Origin: an uncultured Methylococcaceae bacterium
GTDB lineage: Bacteria; Pseudomonadota; Gammaproteobacteria; Methylococcales; Methylococcaceae
Reading direction: 5' to 3'
DNA: 50,944 bases
NCBI GenBank assembly: GCA_903911305.1
Contig: CAIWDB010000345.1
Coordinates: 1 to 50,944, forward strand
Part shown: positions 18,230 to 27,520 of the stretch, piece by piece
How positions within the stretch are numbered: the first letter of the stretch is position 1
Layout of the letters: every line of letters starts with the position of its first letter
Made by a program: the position numbers and the translations under genes
The notes under the pieces: model-generated
Database searches by the model: none
What the model saw: the letters and a program-made list of their open reading frames with translations, nothing else
Told to the model about the DNA's origin: nothing

Positions 18230-18616
18230 TTACATCGCCAAACTGGGTTGTCTAACACGAAGAAAGTCACCAAACCAAAACGCAAACACCTGTTTCCTGT
18301 CACTGTATCGGGTAGTGTAGTGCTTTACCTGAGAATTTAACTCCCCCGCTTCTTGGATAACGGACTCCCCTTTTGCACCCTTTAATATGACGGTATAGAG
18401 CAAGCTTACGCCGCTGTCAGCCAAAGCAGAAATGACCTCCCTCCACTCATAATCCGGGCAAGTAATGCAATATTTGCCTTCATGACGCACTGCCTCGCCA
18501 TCATCAGGTCCGATGTCCTTTAAATACTCAATCTCGCATTGCAAGTCGAGCAATTCCATCGGCAGGTGAAAATCGCCACTCAAGGTGTCATAGAGCTTGA
18601 TGTAAATAGTTGCCAT
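18230..18616 (-). CDS. Hypothetical protein, 128 residues
   Basis: I do not recognise this family. The protein is soluble and acidic in its first half (MATIYIKLYDTLSGDFHLP, then EIEYLKDIGPDDGEAV). A CITCPDYEW segment near residue 50 could be a metal- or redox-related pair of cysteines but has no partner pair. A very good ribosome-binding site (AAGGAG, 8 bases before the ATG) and a terminator just after the stop support a real, separately transcribed gene. It is convergent with the moxR-DUF58 pair. Confidence 0.7.
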   Translation of the reverse strand: MATIYIKLYDTLSGDFHLPMELLDLQCEIEYLKDIGPDDGEAVRHEGKYCITCPDYEWREVISALADSGVSLLYTVILKGAKGESVIQEAGELNSQVKHYTTRYSDRKQVFAFWFGDFLRVRQPSLAM

Positions 18617-18759
18617 GTTGTCACTCCTTCATGTGTTGATGGTATTGGAATGTTTAAGTCGCATGTTCCACAGTAGACTGGGACGATGTGACTTTGATTG
18701 GTGTCCATTTTCAAGACCAAAACTTAAAGGAGACTTAAGGGGGGAAACAAACACTAGAC

Positions 18760-18787
18760 AAAAAAAGGCCGGCATTCCGAGCCGGCC
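18760..18787 (-). terminator. Strong hairpin terminator, minus strand
   Basis: GGCCGGC (18767-18773) and GCCGGCC (18781-18787) form a perfect 7-base GC stem with a 7-base loop. On the minus strand the stem is followed by seven T residues. The nearest minus-strand gene upstream is speA, whose stop is about 460 bases away, so it probably ends the speA transcript or an unannotated short RNA. Confidence 0.75.
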
Positions 18788-18995
18788 CCCAAAAAAAAAA
18801 CGATCATACCGATCTAAACGATATAAAGCGTCTTGGGGATTTATTTTAGACTGGTTTTTACAAAGTTGCTACAAAATTTTAGGGAACCGAAGATTATTTT
18901 TTCAAAATGGGAAATCCAGCTTGTTTTCCATGGCATCTGCTGATGTGGCGCATAGCCTTACCTGATTGGCAAGGTTTGGAGGCATCCCCCGGCAT

Positions 18996-19134
18996 CAATG
19001 CTGTTGAATTAGGCAAACCAGTTCCCTCTCCCCCTACCCCTCTCCCGCAAGCGGGAGAGGGGAGTAAAAACAATGGCTTGCAAGATGTGTGCATACGTTA
19101 GCCCAACGGGGGAGGAGTTAATTCAACGGCATTG
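18996..19134. repeat. Inverted-repeat-bounded 139-bp block, possible miniature element
   Basis: CAATGCTGTTGAATTA (18996-19011) is the inverted copy of 19119-19134, with one mismatch in 16 bases. The block contains a perfect 12-base hairpin with an AA loop (19037-19062) of the CCCTCTCCC/GGGAGAGGG type, common as a dispersed repeat in proteobacteria. No target-site duplication was identified. Confidence 0.45.
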
Positions 19135-19151
19135 CCCCCCGGCACACCTTA

Positions 19152-19202
19152 CAGGGGCAGGCCCTGCAATCTAGATACCGGCAATCCCTGCCGGTATGAC
19201 GG
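19152..19202. repeat. Partial CATGGATCGCCGG-family repeat
   Basis: CTGCAATCTAGATACCGGC followed by AATCCCTGCCGGTATGACGG matches the right half of the element at 6743-6844 with a few substitutions. It lies 47 bases beyond the speA stop. The left half is absent. Confidence 0.55.
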
Positions 19203-19248
19203 AGCGGAACAGGCGTCTTTCTAATCAGGTGGCCTTAGCCAAAGCAAG

Positions 19249-21132
19249 CTATTCTTCCAAATAGGTATAGGCACTTAAGCCCGCGATTAATTCGCTCTCA
19301 AACAACTTGCGTTGTTGGGGCGCAAGCTGAGCGTCGATCAGTTTTTTGCGGTAGGCACGTTCCAGTTCTTCCGGTTCGATATGGACGTAGCGCAAAGAAT
19401 CGTCCGCACCGTCGCCACGGGCCGGTTGCACCAGTTTCCAGCCACCGTTTTGGTCGAGTTCAATATTGACCGAATGGGTGTCGCCAAACAGGTTGTGCAT
19501 GTCGCCTAGGATTTCTTGATACGCGCCGAGCAGGAAAGCCCCGAGCAAATAAACCTCGCTGGTTAGAGTTTGATGCAGGGGCATAGTTGTTTCAATGCTT
19601 TGGTGGTCTAGGTAGGCATTGATCTGCCCGTCCGAATCACAAGTCAAGTCCTGTAAAATGGCACGGCGGGTGGGTTCTTCGTTCAGCCTTTGCAAGGGCA
19701 TGATGGGGAATATCTGGTCGATGGCCCAAGCGTCGGGAAGGGATTGGAACACCGAAAAATTGCAAAACACTTTGTCCGCCAGCCTTTCGTTGAGTTCGTC
19801 CAACGCCTCCCTATGCGCTCGCAGCCGAATATCCAAGCGTTTGCGCACGATCTGACACAGGGCGGCGTTGAGTCGCTCTGCTTCGGCCAGTTCGTTCAGG
19901 CTGAGCTTGCCACGAACATACATCTCTTTTGCCTCGGTTAGATCGAATTTTGCATCCAGATACAAGGCGAGCGGCGGCTCGTCGGAGACGCGGCGCAGCA
20001 GTGCGCACAAATCTTTGAGTGGTTTTGCTTCCGATTGGGTAGGCAAGGGAATGTCTTCGGAGACCGATTCCACATTGATGATATTGGTGATCAGCACCGC
20101 GTGGTGGGCGCTCATGGCCCGACCGGATTCGGTGATGATATTGGGATGGGGAAGGTCAAATTCCGAGCAAATTTCGCTAAAGGCACGGAGGATGTTGTGG
20201 GCATATTCGTCGATGTTGTAATTGACCGAGCATTCACTGCTGGAATGGGTGCCGTCGTAATCCACCCCCAAACCGCCGCCCACGTCGGCATAACTGATGG
20301 GTGCGCCCAAACGCCGCAATTCCGCATAGTAGCGACCCGCTTCACGCAAGGCGGTTTTCACGTCGTTGATGTTAGCGACTTGTGAACCCATGTGAAAATG
20401 CATCAGCTTCAGCCAATGCAGGCTGTGGATTTCTTCCAATCCTTCAATCAAGCGCAGCACTTCGCTGGCGCTGAGTCCGAATTTGGATTTTTCGCCACCG
20501 CTGTTCTGCCATTTGCCCGCACTGATGGAAGACAAACGGACGCGAACGCCTAAGTTCGGTTCTATCCCCAAAACTTTTGATTCGGCTATGACCAATGCCA
20601 ATTCGGCAGGCTTTTCGATGACGATAAACACATCCAAACCAAGCCGGGTACCGATCAGCGCAAGGCGTATATAGGCTCGGTCTTTGTAGCCATTGCAAAT
20701 GATCGTGCCGCTTTTGGCGAGGGCGAGAATCGCCAGCAATTCCGATTTACTGCCAGCCTCCAAACCAACGGTCGCCCCGCCACTGTCGAGGATGCCTTCA
20801 ATCACACCCCGCTGCTGGTTGACCTTGATCGGATAGACCGGGGTATATTCCCCGGTGTACCCCATGTCGGCAATGGCTTTGTCAAAGCCCTGATGCAACA
20901 ATTGCACTCGGTTGCGCAGGATGTCGGTGAAGCGCACCAATATTGGCACGGAAAGCCCTTCTTGGCGAACTTTGTCGGCGACTTCGAATAAATCCACCGT
21001 GCCCAAGCTTGGGTTTCGTTTCGGGTAGGCGACCACATGGCCGCGTTCGTTAATGTCAAAATAACCGTCGCCCCAATGCTCAATGGCGTAAGTATCGCGT
21101 GCGCTTTGTATGTCCCAAGTTTTGGTGGTCAT
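19249..21132 (-). CDS. speA: Biosynthetic arginine decarboxylase
   Basis: SpeA is a PLP enzyme that converts arginine to agmatine, the first step of the agmatine route to putrescine. The 627 residues match the family length. The N-terminal segment RDTYAIEHWGDGYFDINERG is typical, and the PLP lysine lies in YPIKVNQQ near residue 100. GLEAGSKSELLAILAL, HFHMGSQ, the glycine-rich DVGGGLGVDYDG and ESGRAMSAHHAVL follow in the usual order. The C-terminus ends in AYTYLEE. It is a single gene with no other polyamine gene adjacent, and its transcript probably runs to the terminator at 18760. Confidence 0.96.
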   Translation of the reverse strand: MTTKTWDIQSARDTYAIEHWGDGYFDINERGHVVAYPKRNPSLGTVDLFEVADKVRQEGLSVPILVRFTDILRNRVQLLHQGFDKAIADMGYTGEYTPVYPIKVNQQRGVIEGILDSGGATVGLEAGSKSELLAILALAKSGTIICNGYKDRAYIRLALIGTRLGLDVFIVIEKPAELALVIAESKVLGIEPNLGVRVRLSSISAGKWQNSGGEKSKFGLSASEVLRLIEGLEEIHSLHWLKLMHFHMGSQVANINDVKTALREAGRYYAELRRLGAPISYADVGGGLGVDYDGTHSSSECSVNYNIDEYAHNILRAFSEICSEFDLPHPNIITESGRAMSAHHAVLITNIINVESVSEDIPLPTQSEAKPLKDLCALLRRVSDEPPLALYLDAKFDLTEAKEMYVRGKLSLNELAEAERLNAALCQIVRKRLDIRLRAHREALDELNERLADKVFCNFSVFQSLPDAWAIDQIFPIMPLQRLNEEPTRRAILQDLTCDSDGQINAYLDHQSIETTMPLHQTLTSEVYLLGAFLLGAYQEILGDMHNLFGDTHSVNIELDQNGGWKLVQPARGDGADDSLRYVHIEPEELERAYRKKLIDAQLAPQQRKLFESELIAGLSAYTYLEE

Positions 21133-21149
21133 AGTTGTGGTTTAAAAGG

Positions 21150-21586
21150 ATGAATTATGTAGAAAATATTATCACCCAATCCATGGGAAAGTTGGCTTAC
21201 CATCCTTTTTATGTCTTGGCGCTGCTGATTATCCCGCGTAGCAAGGTCTTCGATAATTGGGATAGCCAATCGGTCTCGCCATCGTCTTCTTGCTCTACGG
21301 GGTGCTCATTCTCGGCAGTGCGTTATATCTGCGGCATGTCGCCGAACAAGCCCGCATTAATGTTTTGAAGCAGCTTGCCAGTGTGCAATTGGCCTTAAGC
21401 ATGAGCAAAGGAGAAAGCGAAAAAGCCCTAACCGAACACGTCGGTCAGGCGATTGAACGGATCAAGGCAATCAACCATGGCGCATATCTCCCATTCATGC
21501 AAGAACCCGCCGTGCAAACTATCTTGTGGTTGTTTGGCATTTGGGGTGGAGGCACATTACTTCCCTACTTGGCCCTATTGGGTTAG
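21150..21586 (+). pseudogene. Frameshifted small membrane protein
   Basis: Two frames together look like one protein of about 145 residues. The first frame (from 21150) reads through a hydrophobic YVLALLIIP stretch to about 21265. The second frame takes over near 21266 with PIGLAIVFLLYGVLILG, a good membrane helix, then a soluble helix and a final hydrophobic IQTILWLFGIWGGGTLLPYLALLG-like end, stopping at 21586. Joining them needs one missing base or two extra bases around 21258-21270. A stop in the second frame at 21263 prevents a longer start there. Alternatively the second frame alone, from a TTG at 21290, is a 98-residue membrane protein. I do not recognise the family. Confidence 0.45.
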
Positions 21587-21643
21587 TCACTAACTGTGAT
21601 GTTACGCACAGATGCAAGCTTTGCTTATTTTCTAGCGTAACAT

Positions 21644-21692
21644 GAGCGTCAAAGCCTGTCTGAGCGAAGTCGAAGGGCTTGCTTTGACGCTC
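21644..21692. repeat. Dispersed repeat, copy 2 (GCGTCAAAGCC family)
   Basis: GAGCGTCAAAGC at the left end and GCTTTGACGCTC at the right end are perfect 12-base inverted arms around a centre containing CTGAGCGAAGTCGAAGG. The whole is a near-identical copy of 1197-1242. Here it is intergenic. Confidence 0.8.
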
Positions 21693-21798
21693 TCCAATAC
21701 CAGGCCGCAGCACAGCAGATTGGTTTTTCCGAGGCTCGGAATCAATGAAGCGCTTCATTTCAGTTCAGCAACACTAATATAAAATCCTTTTAGCTCGG

Positions 21799-22038
21799 TC
21801 ACTCGACGGGATATACCGTGATGATGAAACCCTGTATGTCTTCCGCGCCAGTCTGAACCAACCGGCAATGTCCACCGTCACCCTCATCCCTCACGCGATA
21901 ACCTTGTCGCTCGGTCAAGTTGATGGACTCTGCCAAGGTTTCAGCATCGCCAATCTCCAAGGCGTTTCCCACAGCACCTTTGTCATCAACTGAGATTATG
22001 CTGACTGGATAACGCAGTCGGACCCCACATCGAGCCAT
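21799..22038 (-). CDS. Small hypothetical protein downstream of hemE
   Basis: The 79-residue protein has an Arg-rich start and a compact alpha/beta pattern (YPVSIISVDDKG, then an Asp/Glu-rich helix, then DIQGFIITVYPVE). It contains no membrane segment. It starts 19 bases after hemE on the same strand, so it may share that transcript. No clear ribosome-binding site precedes the ATG, and I do not recognise a family; a non-coding frame is possible. Confidence 0.45.
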   Translation of the reverse strand: MARCGVRLRYPVSIISVDDKGAVGNALEIGDAETLAESINLTERQGYRVRDEGDGGHCRLVQTGAEDIQGFIITVYPVE

Positions 22039-22057
22039 GGTTTATCGAAAATTGGGT

Positions 22058-23122
22058 TTACGCATGAAAATCAGGGCTGAATTCATGCACCGCCTCGATC
22101 ATCGCGCCCACATGCTCTGGCGGAATGTCGGGGTGTACCCCATGCCCCAGATTAAACACATGCCCAGTCCCATGACCGAAATCAGTCAAAATTCTCTTTA
22201 CTTGTTCACGGATAGTCGCCGGTGAGGCGTATAAAGCCACCGGGTCCAGATTGCCTTGCAATGCCACTTGCTTGCCAACACGCCGACGGGCTTCCCCGAT
22301 GGGCGTTTGCCAATCCAACCCCAAGGCGTTGTAACCGGTTTCCGCCATGCTTTCCAACCATAATCCACCGCCTTTGGTAAACAGTATGGTGGGAATGATG
22401 CCATTGGGTTGATTAACGTTCAGTTGATCCAATATCCGTTTGGCGTAGCGTAGCGAAAATTCTTGATATTGCCCGCTGGTCAGGGAGCCACCCCACGTGT
22501 CAAATAGCATCACGGCATTAACCCCGGCGGCGATTTGCGCATTGAGGTATGCGGCAACGGCATCGGACAGTTTCCCCAGTAATTGATGCAATAGATCGGG
22601 ACGGTCGTAGAGCATGGTTTTCACTTTGCGAAAATCCTTGCTACTACCGCCTTCCACCATGTAAGTGGCAAGTGTCCACGGGCTGCCGGAAAAACCTATC
22701 AGTGGGACTCTTCCGTGCAACTCCCGCTGAATCAAACGAACTGCATCGGTGACATAGCGCAGGCTTTCTTCCGGGTCTGGAACGGTGAGAGAATGGACAT
22801 CGGACTCGGTTCTTATGGGGCGGCTGAAACGCGGCCCTTCCGCTTCAATAAAATGCAAGCCCAAACCCATGGCATCGGGGATGGTGAGGATGTCGGAAAA
22901 CAGGATCGCGGCATCCAAGCGGTAACGTTCCAAAGGCTGTAACGTGACTTCACAGGCCAGTTCAGGGTTGGTGCATAGGTTCATGAAGCTACCCGCTTGT
23001 TCGCGGACGCGCCGGTATTCGGGCAGATAGCGCCCGGCTTGGCGCATCATCCAGACAGGGGTGCGCTCGGTGGGTTGCCTCAGCAAGGCGCGGATAAAAC
23101 AATCGTTTTGCAATGGTGTCAT
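22058..23122 (-). CDS. hemE: Uroporphyrinogen decarboxylase
   Basis: HemE removes four carboxyl groups from uroporphyrinogen III to give coproporphyrinogen III in heme synthesis. The 354 residues equal the E. coli length. The active-site segment [14 protein letters not shown] is at about residues 24-37, the catalytic aspartate lies in [14 protein letters not shown], and [17 protein letters not shown] is the second family signature. [11 protein letters not shown] and [16 protein letters not shown] complete the C-terminal part. It follows a conserved unknown gene by 9 bases; together with mrcA these run on one strand. Confidence 0.96.
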   Translation of the reverse strand: MTPLQNDCFIRALLRQPTERTPVWMMRQAGRYLPEYRRVREQAGSFMNLCTNPELACEVTLQPLERYRLDAAILFSDILTIPDAMGLGLHFIEAEGPRFSRPIRTESDVHSLTVPDPEESLRYVTDAVRLIQRELHGRVPLIGFSGSPWTLATYMVEGGSSKDFRKVKTMLYDRPDLLHQLLGKLSDAVAAYLNAQIAAGVNAVMLFDTWGGSLTSGQYQEFSLRYAKRILDQLNVNQPNGIIPTILFTKGGGLWLESMAETGYNALGLDWQTPIGEARRRVGKQVALQGNLDPVALYASPATIREQVKRILTDFGHGTGHVFNLGHGVHPDIPPEHVGAMIEAVHEFSPDFHA

Positions 23123-23131
23123 AGATGCAAG

Positions 23132-23737
23132 TTATAGTAGGGTTTCAGTTTCCAGTTTCAGCTTTTGTTCTAACTCTTTGATGCCTCCCCCTTGCACACA
23201 TTCTCCTTTTTTACTTAGGGTCTGGCCTTTCCAAGCGCGAGGGAGCAATAGCAGTTCAACCCGAGTCCCATCCACATAGAAATGTAGGGCTGGCTGGTCG
23301 GTAAAGGTTTCGGTATCGCGGGACACCGTATGAAACTTTTCCGTGAACGGAATGCGAGCTTCCATTAGTTTGTGCATGACCTCTTCCGTGGTGTGCGTGT
23401 ACAAATAAAGCCTGATGGGACTGAACTTGCCCGCTGCCCCGCTCCAAACCCCGCCGACCAGCAAGGGTGAAAATAAAGCCAGAAATTGCATGGCTTCATG
23501 TGCCAATCTGCGAAGCTTAGCCAATTGTTGGGGCTGTTCATTTTGACCAAACAACCGCTGATGCTCGGTCAGTGCCGCTTCAATTTCTTCACGGCGTGGC
23601 AAATTGCGGTGGGTGGCAAGTCCGAGCCTAGTCGCCGCCTTCTTTTTTGCAAGCCCCTGGTCCTCTATGCCTTCCTCGACCATGATACGGGCTGCCTCCA
23701 TGGCAATCCGGGTTCTTAATCGGTCTCCACCAGCCAT
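23132..23737 (-). CDS. Conserved protein of unknown function, nucleotidyltransferase-like second half
   Basis: The 201-residue soluble protein has an N-terminal helical part with an AxEAARIMVEEG and AKKKAATRLG pattern, then a GGVWSGAAGKFSPIRLYLY segment. That segment recalls the glycine-containing strand of nucleotidyltransferase-like folds, but lacks a clear GSxxxD-D active site. From memory, similar beta/gammaproteobacterial proteins exist, some wrongly labelled as a Mur ligase. It sits between mrcA (14-base gap) and hemE (9-base gap) on the same strand, so co-transcription is likely. Its function is unknown. Confidence 0.7.
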   Translation of the reverse strand: MAGGDRLRTRIAMEAARIMVEEGIEDQGLAKKKAATRLGLATHRNLPRREEIEAALTEHQRLFGQNEQPQQLAKLRRLAHEAMQFLALFSPLLVGGVWSGAAGKFSPIRLYLYTHTTEEVMHKLMEARIPFTEKFHTVSRDTETFTDQPALHFYVDGTRVELLLLPRAWKGQTLSKKGECVQGGGIKELEQKLKLETETLL

Positions 23738-23751
23738 AGACTTAGATACTG

Positions 23752-26244
23752 TTAGAACAGAGGTTCGACGCTTCTGCCCCCACCGTCACGCGAAGCGGGT
23801 GCTGAAAAGTCTGCGCCTTCGTCCGTATCGTCATCCCCGTTTGCGGGGGCTTTGCCAGGGGATACACTCTTGGCTGATTTTTTCGGCTTTTTCTTGGCCG
23901 GTTTGCTGGAATGCTTGGATTCTTGATCAAGCGGGAAATAATCATCCATTCCGGCTCCATCCCTAGCTTGACCTTTGGATGTGGTTCCATGCCCTTCATC
24001 AAAGCCTTGTGGCTGATTAAACCCGAATTCAGGAATATCCTTTAGCGCATCCCGCATGAAATGCATCCACGTCGGTAATGCCGTGTGCCCCCCGGTTTCG
24101 CCTTCCCCCAAAGGTTTGGGCGTATCGAACCCCATCCAACTGACGGCTACCAAGCTGGGCGCGTAGCCGTTAAACCAAGTATCCTTCTGATCATTGGTGG
24201 TGCCAGTTTTGCCACCGATGTCAGCACGTTTCAACTTTAACGCTTCGGTGGCTGTTCCGTATCGAATCACGTCTTGTAAGATGGAATTCATCATGTAATG
24301 GACTTGGGCGGACATCACCCGTGGCGCTTCGTTAGCGGGTTTGTTCTCGCCGTCGTCACAATTTGGGCAGGCAACCAAAGGCGTTGCTTGGAACACGACC
24401 CCGCCGTCGTTTGTTTCAATGCGCTCAATCAAATAAGGATCGACCCTAAATCCGCCATTGGCAAACGCGGAAAACACTTGGGCCATCTTGAGAGGGGTCG
24501 CGCTGCCACTGCCTAAGGCCAGCGACAGCGATCTCGGTAGTTCGCTTTCGACAAACCCAAACATTTTTGCGGTTTCAATCGCCTTGTCCAAGCCAATTTC
24601 ACGCAACAGCCTGATAGACACTAGGTTTCTGGATTTGACTAGTGCATCGCGCAAGCGAGTTGGCCCATAGTAACGACCGCTTGAATTATGAGGACGCCAT
24701 GTCCCTCCCGACGCAGTTCCGTCTTGCAAGGTAATCGGGGCATCATTAATGACGCTGTTTGGGGTGTAACCAGACTCAAAGGCAGCGGTATACAATACTG
24801 GTTTAAAGCCTGATCCAGGTTGGCGTTGCGCTTGGGTGACACGGTTGAAGCTACTGTGTAAGAAATCAAACCCACCAGACATGGCTAGGATTGCGCCATT
24901 TTTAGGGTCAAGGGCGACTAGCGCACCCTCGACTTTGGGCACTTGTGTCAATTCCCACTCTCCATTATCCCTAGTCCTCAAGCGTATGACTTCACCCGGT
25001 TTGAGCAACTCCTTCACGCTATGCGGGTAAGCGCCTTGAGAGTCTTGGTTAAGGAACTTGCGTGCCCATTTCACGCCTTCCCAATTAAGTTGCACAATCC
25101 CTGAGCGCCCCACGTAAACATCCGCTGAACGTTCCTTCGCATTCAATACGATGCCGGGCACTGTATCACCCTCCTCCGGAAAATTGACCAACTGTTCGTC
25201 CCATTCTTTGTCAGTTTTGAATTTTTTTAGATCAATGATGTCCTTGGTTCCACGGTAGCCATGACGCATATCATAATTATGCAAGCCCCACCGCAGGGCT
25301 TTGTCCGAATAGGTTTGCAACTGGCTGTCTATTGTTGTGAAAATCTTGTAACCATTCGTATATGCCTCTTCACCGTAGCGCTGGAACATTTCGTTACGAA
25401 CCATTTCAGCGGTATAGGGCGCGTCGAATTCGATGACAGGGAAATGCAAGCTTGCATTGACGGGCTCTGCAACGGCCGCTTCGTATTGAGCGTCGTCAAT
25501 GAACTGAAGTTTCAGCATTCGCCTAAGCACGTAGTCTCTACGTTCCAAAGCCCGTTCAGGATTGGCAACGGGGTTAAAGGCAGAAGGAGCCTTGGGCAAA
25601 CCCGCAATCATGGCGGTTTCACCCAAGGTGAGATCGGGAATGTGCTTGCCATAGTAAACTTGAGCCGCCGCATCTATGCCATAGGCGTGGTGACCGAAGT
25701 ATATTTTGTTGAGATAAAGTTCTAAAATCTGTTCTTTGGCAAGTTTGGATTCGATCTTCATGGAAAGCATGATCTCAGTGACCTTGCGCAAGAAGGTTTT
25801 TTCATTGCTCAAAAAAAAGTTCCTGGCAACTTGCATAGTGATAGTGCTACCCCCTTGACGCTTCTCCCCGGTTCGAACAAATTCGAATACGGCACGCAGC
25901 AAGCCTTGGTAATCGAATCCAGGATGCTCGAAAAAACGATCATCCTCAGCCGCAAGGAACGCTTGTATCGTAATCCGGGGAATTTCGGCATAATTGATAG
26001 GGCTTCGCTGTTTCTCGCCAAAATGCCCGATCAGCTTGCCGTCTCGACTGTAAACGGTCATTGGAATTTGATATCGAACATCAAGCAGCGAATCGATGTC
26101 AGGCAATTGCGGTTCAATGTAGCGATACAAGGCGTAAGAACCCACACCGCCCGCAAGCGCAACACCCAAAAGCAAATAGAACAAAAAGAGGGCAAGGCTT
26201 CGCAGCGGTCTGGATCGGTTTGATTTATTCTTGGTTTTAACCAC
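23752..26244 (-). CDS. mrcA: Penicillin-binding protein 1A (bifunctional glycosyltransferase/transpeptidase)
   Basis: The 830-residue protein has one N-terminal membrane anchor (about 16-36). The GT51 glycosyltransferase domain (about 55-230) carries EDDRFFEHPGFD, GGSTITMQVARN and KILELYLNKIYFG-like segments. An OB-like insert follows. The transpeptidase domain has the catalytic serine in QPGSGFKP, SRNLVSIRL in place of SxN, and KTGTTNDQKDTWF. The C-terminal tail of about 60 residues is Lys-, Asp- and Gly-rich and disordered. It polymerises and cross-links peptidoglycan at the inner membrane. It is divergent from pilM, the usual gammaproteobacterial arrangement. Confidence 0.95.
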   Translation of the reverse strand: MVKTKNKSNRSRPLRSLALFLFYLLLGVALAGGVGSYALYRYIEPQLPDIDSLLDVRYQIPMTVYSRDGKLIGHFGEKQRSPINYAEIPRITIQAFLAAEDDRFFEHPGFDYQGLLRAVFEFVRTGEKRQGGSTITMQVARNFFLSNEKTFLRKVTEIMLSMKIESKLAKEQILELYLNKIYFGHHAYGIDAAAQVYYGKHIPDLTLGETAMIAGLPKAPSAFNPVANPERALERRDYVLRRMLKLQFIDDAQYEAAVAEPVNASLHFPVIEFDAPYTAEMVRNEMFQRYGEEAYTNGYKIFTTIDSQLQTYSDKALRWGLHNYDMRHGYRGTKDIIDLKKFKTDKEWDEQLVNFPEEGDTVPGIVLNAKERSADVYVGRSGIVQLNWEGVKWARKFLNQDSQGAYPHSVKELLKPGEVIRLRTRDNGEWELTQVPKVEGALVALDPKNGAILAMSGGFDFLHSSFNRVTQAQRQPGSGFKPVLYTAAFESGYTPNSVINDAPITLQDGTASGGTWRPHNSSGRYYGPTRLRDALVKSRNLVSIRLLREIGLDKAIETAKMFGFVESELPRSLSLALGSGSATPLKMAQVFSAFANGGFRVDPYLIERIETNDGGVVFQATPLVACPNCDDGENKPANEAPRVMSAQVHYMMNSILQDVIRYGTATEALKLKRADIGGKTGTTNDQKDTWFNGYAPSLVAVSWMGFDTPKPLGEGETGGHTALPTWMHFMRDALKDIPEFGFNQPQGFDEGHGTTSKGQARDGAGMDDYFPLDQESKHSSKPAKKKPKKSAKSVSPGKAPANGDDDTDEGADFSAPASRDGGGRSVEPLF

Positions 26245-26318
26245 TCGCTTGATCTGTCATTCAGTGTGGATAATTGCAAGCTCGCCAGTACCAAAGCACA
26301 GATTACGAGCCTATATTT

Positions 26319-26347
26319 TTTCGATAGCAAACTTTCGATGATAATAT
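26319..26347 (+). promoter_or_regulatory. Possible extended -10 promoter for pilMNOPQ
   Basis: TAATAT at 26342-26347 is preceded by TGA, an extended -10 arrangement. The -35 position (26319-26324, TTTCGA) is poor, with a 17-base spacer. It lies about 110 bases before the pilM ATG, in the divergent region shared with mrcA. Confidence 0.3.
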
Positions 26348-26458
26348 ACTACAGCAACACGGTTAAATCCCGTGAAAGTCTAATCGATAGTCATAGATTG
26401 TTGTCGCCAATGGAGCGTCGGCAGTCTTCATCCCGGGGGAAACACAAGGAATTTCGAC

Positions 26459-27520
26459 ATGTTATTTTTGAGGCAAAAAAAACCGCTATTGCTTGGCATT
26501 GACATCAGCACCGCTGCCATAAAATTGCTTGAGTTGAGCAAAAATGATTCCCGCTACCGCGTGGAAAGCTTTGGTGTGGTTCCTCTTCCGCAGGATGCGG
26601 TCATGGAAAAAACCATCGTCAACGTTGAAGCCATAGGCAATAGTGTCAGGGCAGTCGTAGCGCAATCTGGCACGAAGCTGAAGCATGTCGCAGTGGCAGT
26701 CGCGGCATCTTCGGTCATTCCGAAGATGATCAATTTGCCTGCCAACCTAAGTGATGATGAGATGGAGGCACAAATTGAACTCGAGGCCGACCAGTACATT
26801 CCTTACCCTCTGGATGAAGTCAGTCTTGATTTTGAAGTGCAAGGCATCAACGAAAAAAAACCGGACATGGTGGATGTATTGTTGGTGGCTTCCCGAAAAG
26901 AGAACGTGGAAGACCGCGTAGCGGCAATGGAACTTGCGGGTCTCAAAACTGAAATTGTCGATATTGAATCCTATGCATTGGAGAACGCTTTTCCGCTGAT
27001 CGCCGACCAGTTGCCTCATGGCGGTGCAGCCTTGACGGTAGCCATTGCAGATATTGGTGCCACCATGACAACCCTGAACGTTTTGCACAATTACCGTCAT
27101 CTCTATACCCGTGAACAGGCATTTGGAGGAAAGCAGTTGACCGAGGAAATCCAACGCCGCTATGGTTTGTCTTATGAGGAGGCGGGATTGGCCAAAAAAG
27201 TGGGTGGCTTGCCAGACAATTATTTGCCGGAAGTCCTTGACCCATTCAAGCAAGCTTTGGCGCAGCAAGTCGGACGTGCCTTGCAGTTTTTCCTATCGTC
27301 CAGTTCCCACAAGGGTGTTGATTATTTATTTCTTGCAGGGGGTTGCGCATCCATAGCGGGAATTGATCATTTTGTCCAACAAACCCTTGGCATACCTACT
27401 TTCATTGCCAATCCGTTCCTCACCATGTCGCTTTCAGGCAGGGTGAAACCGCAAAGTTTAAGCAATGACTCATCCTCAATGTTGACGGCATGCGGATTGG
27501 CGATGAGGAGTTTCGACTAA
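26459..27520 (+). CDS. pilM: Type IV pilus assembly protein PilM
   Basis: PilM is an actin-like cytoplasmic ATP-binding protein that binds the N-terminus of PilN and links the alignment complex to the motor. The 353 residues match the family length. It shows LLLGIDISTAAIKLLELSK near the start, IADIGATMTTLNVL as the second phosphate loop, and FLAGGCASIAGID near the end. AAGGA lies 7 bases before the ATG. It is the first gene of pilMNOPQ and its stop overlaps the pilN start by one base (TAATG). Confidence 0.95.
   Translation: MLFLRQKKPLLLGIDISTAAIKLLELSKNDSRYRVESFGVVPLPQDAVMEKTIVNVEAIGNSVRAVVAQSGTKLKHVAVAVAASSVIPKMINLPANLSDDEMEAQIELEADQYIPYPLDEVSLDFEVQGINEKKPDMVDVLLVASRKENVEDRVAAMELAGLKTEIVDIESYALENAFPLIADQLPHGGAALTVAIADIGATMTTLNVLHNYRHLYTREQAFGGKQLTEEIQRRYGLSYEEAGLAKKVGGLPDNYLPEVLDPFKQALAQQVGRALQFFLSSSSHKGVDYLFLAGGCASIAGIDHFVQQTLGIPTFIANPFLTMSLSGRVKPQSLSNDSSSMLTACGLAMRSFD

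Larger units (their letters stand above)
18617..19248. other. Repeat-rich intergenic region upstream of speA's 3' end
   Basis: No gene is supported in these 632 bases. They hold a strong minus-strand terminator (18760-18787), an inverted-repeat-bounded block (18996-19134) with a perfect 12-base hairpin inside it (19037-19062, arms CCCCTCTCCCGC and its complement), and a partial CATGGATCGCCGG-family repeat (19152-19202). Short open frames in both directions have no ribosome-binding site or family resemblance. Confidence 0.6.

Noticed and set aside
17910-18320. Plus-strand frame of 136 codons across the DUF58 end
   Set aside because: It overlaps the DUF58 gene in another frame and runs through a terminator hairpin.
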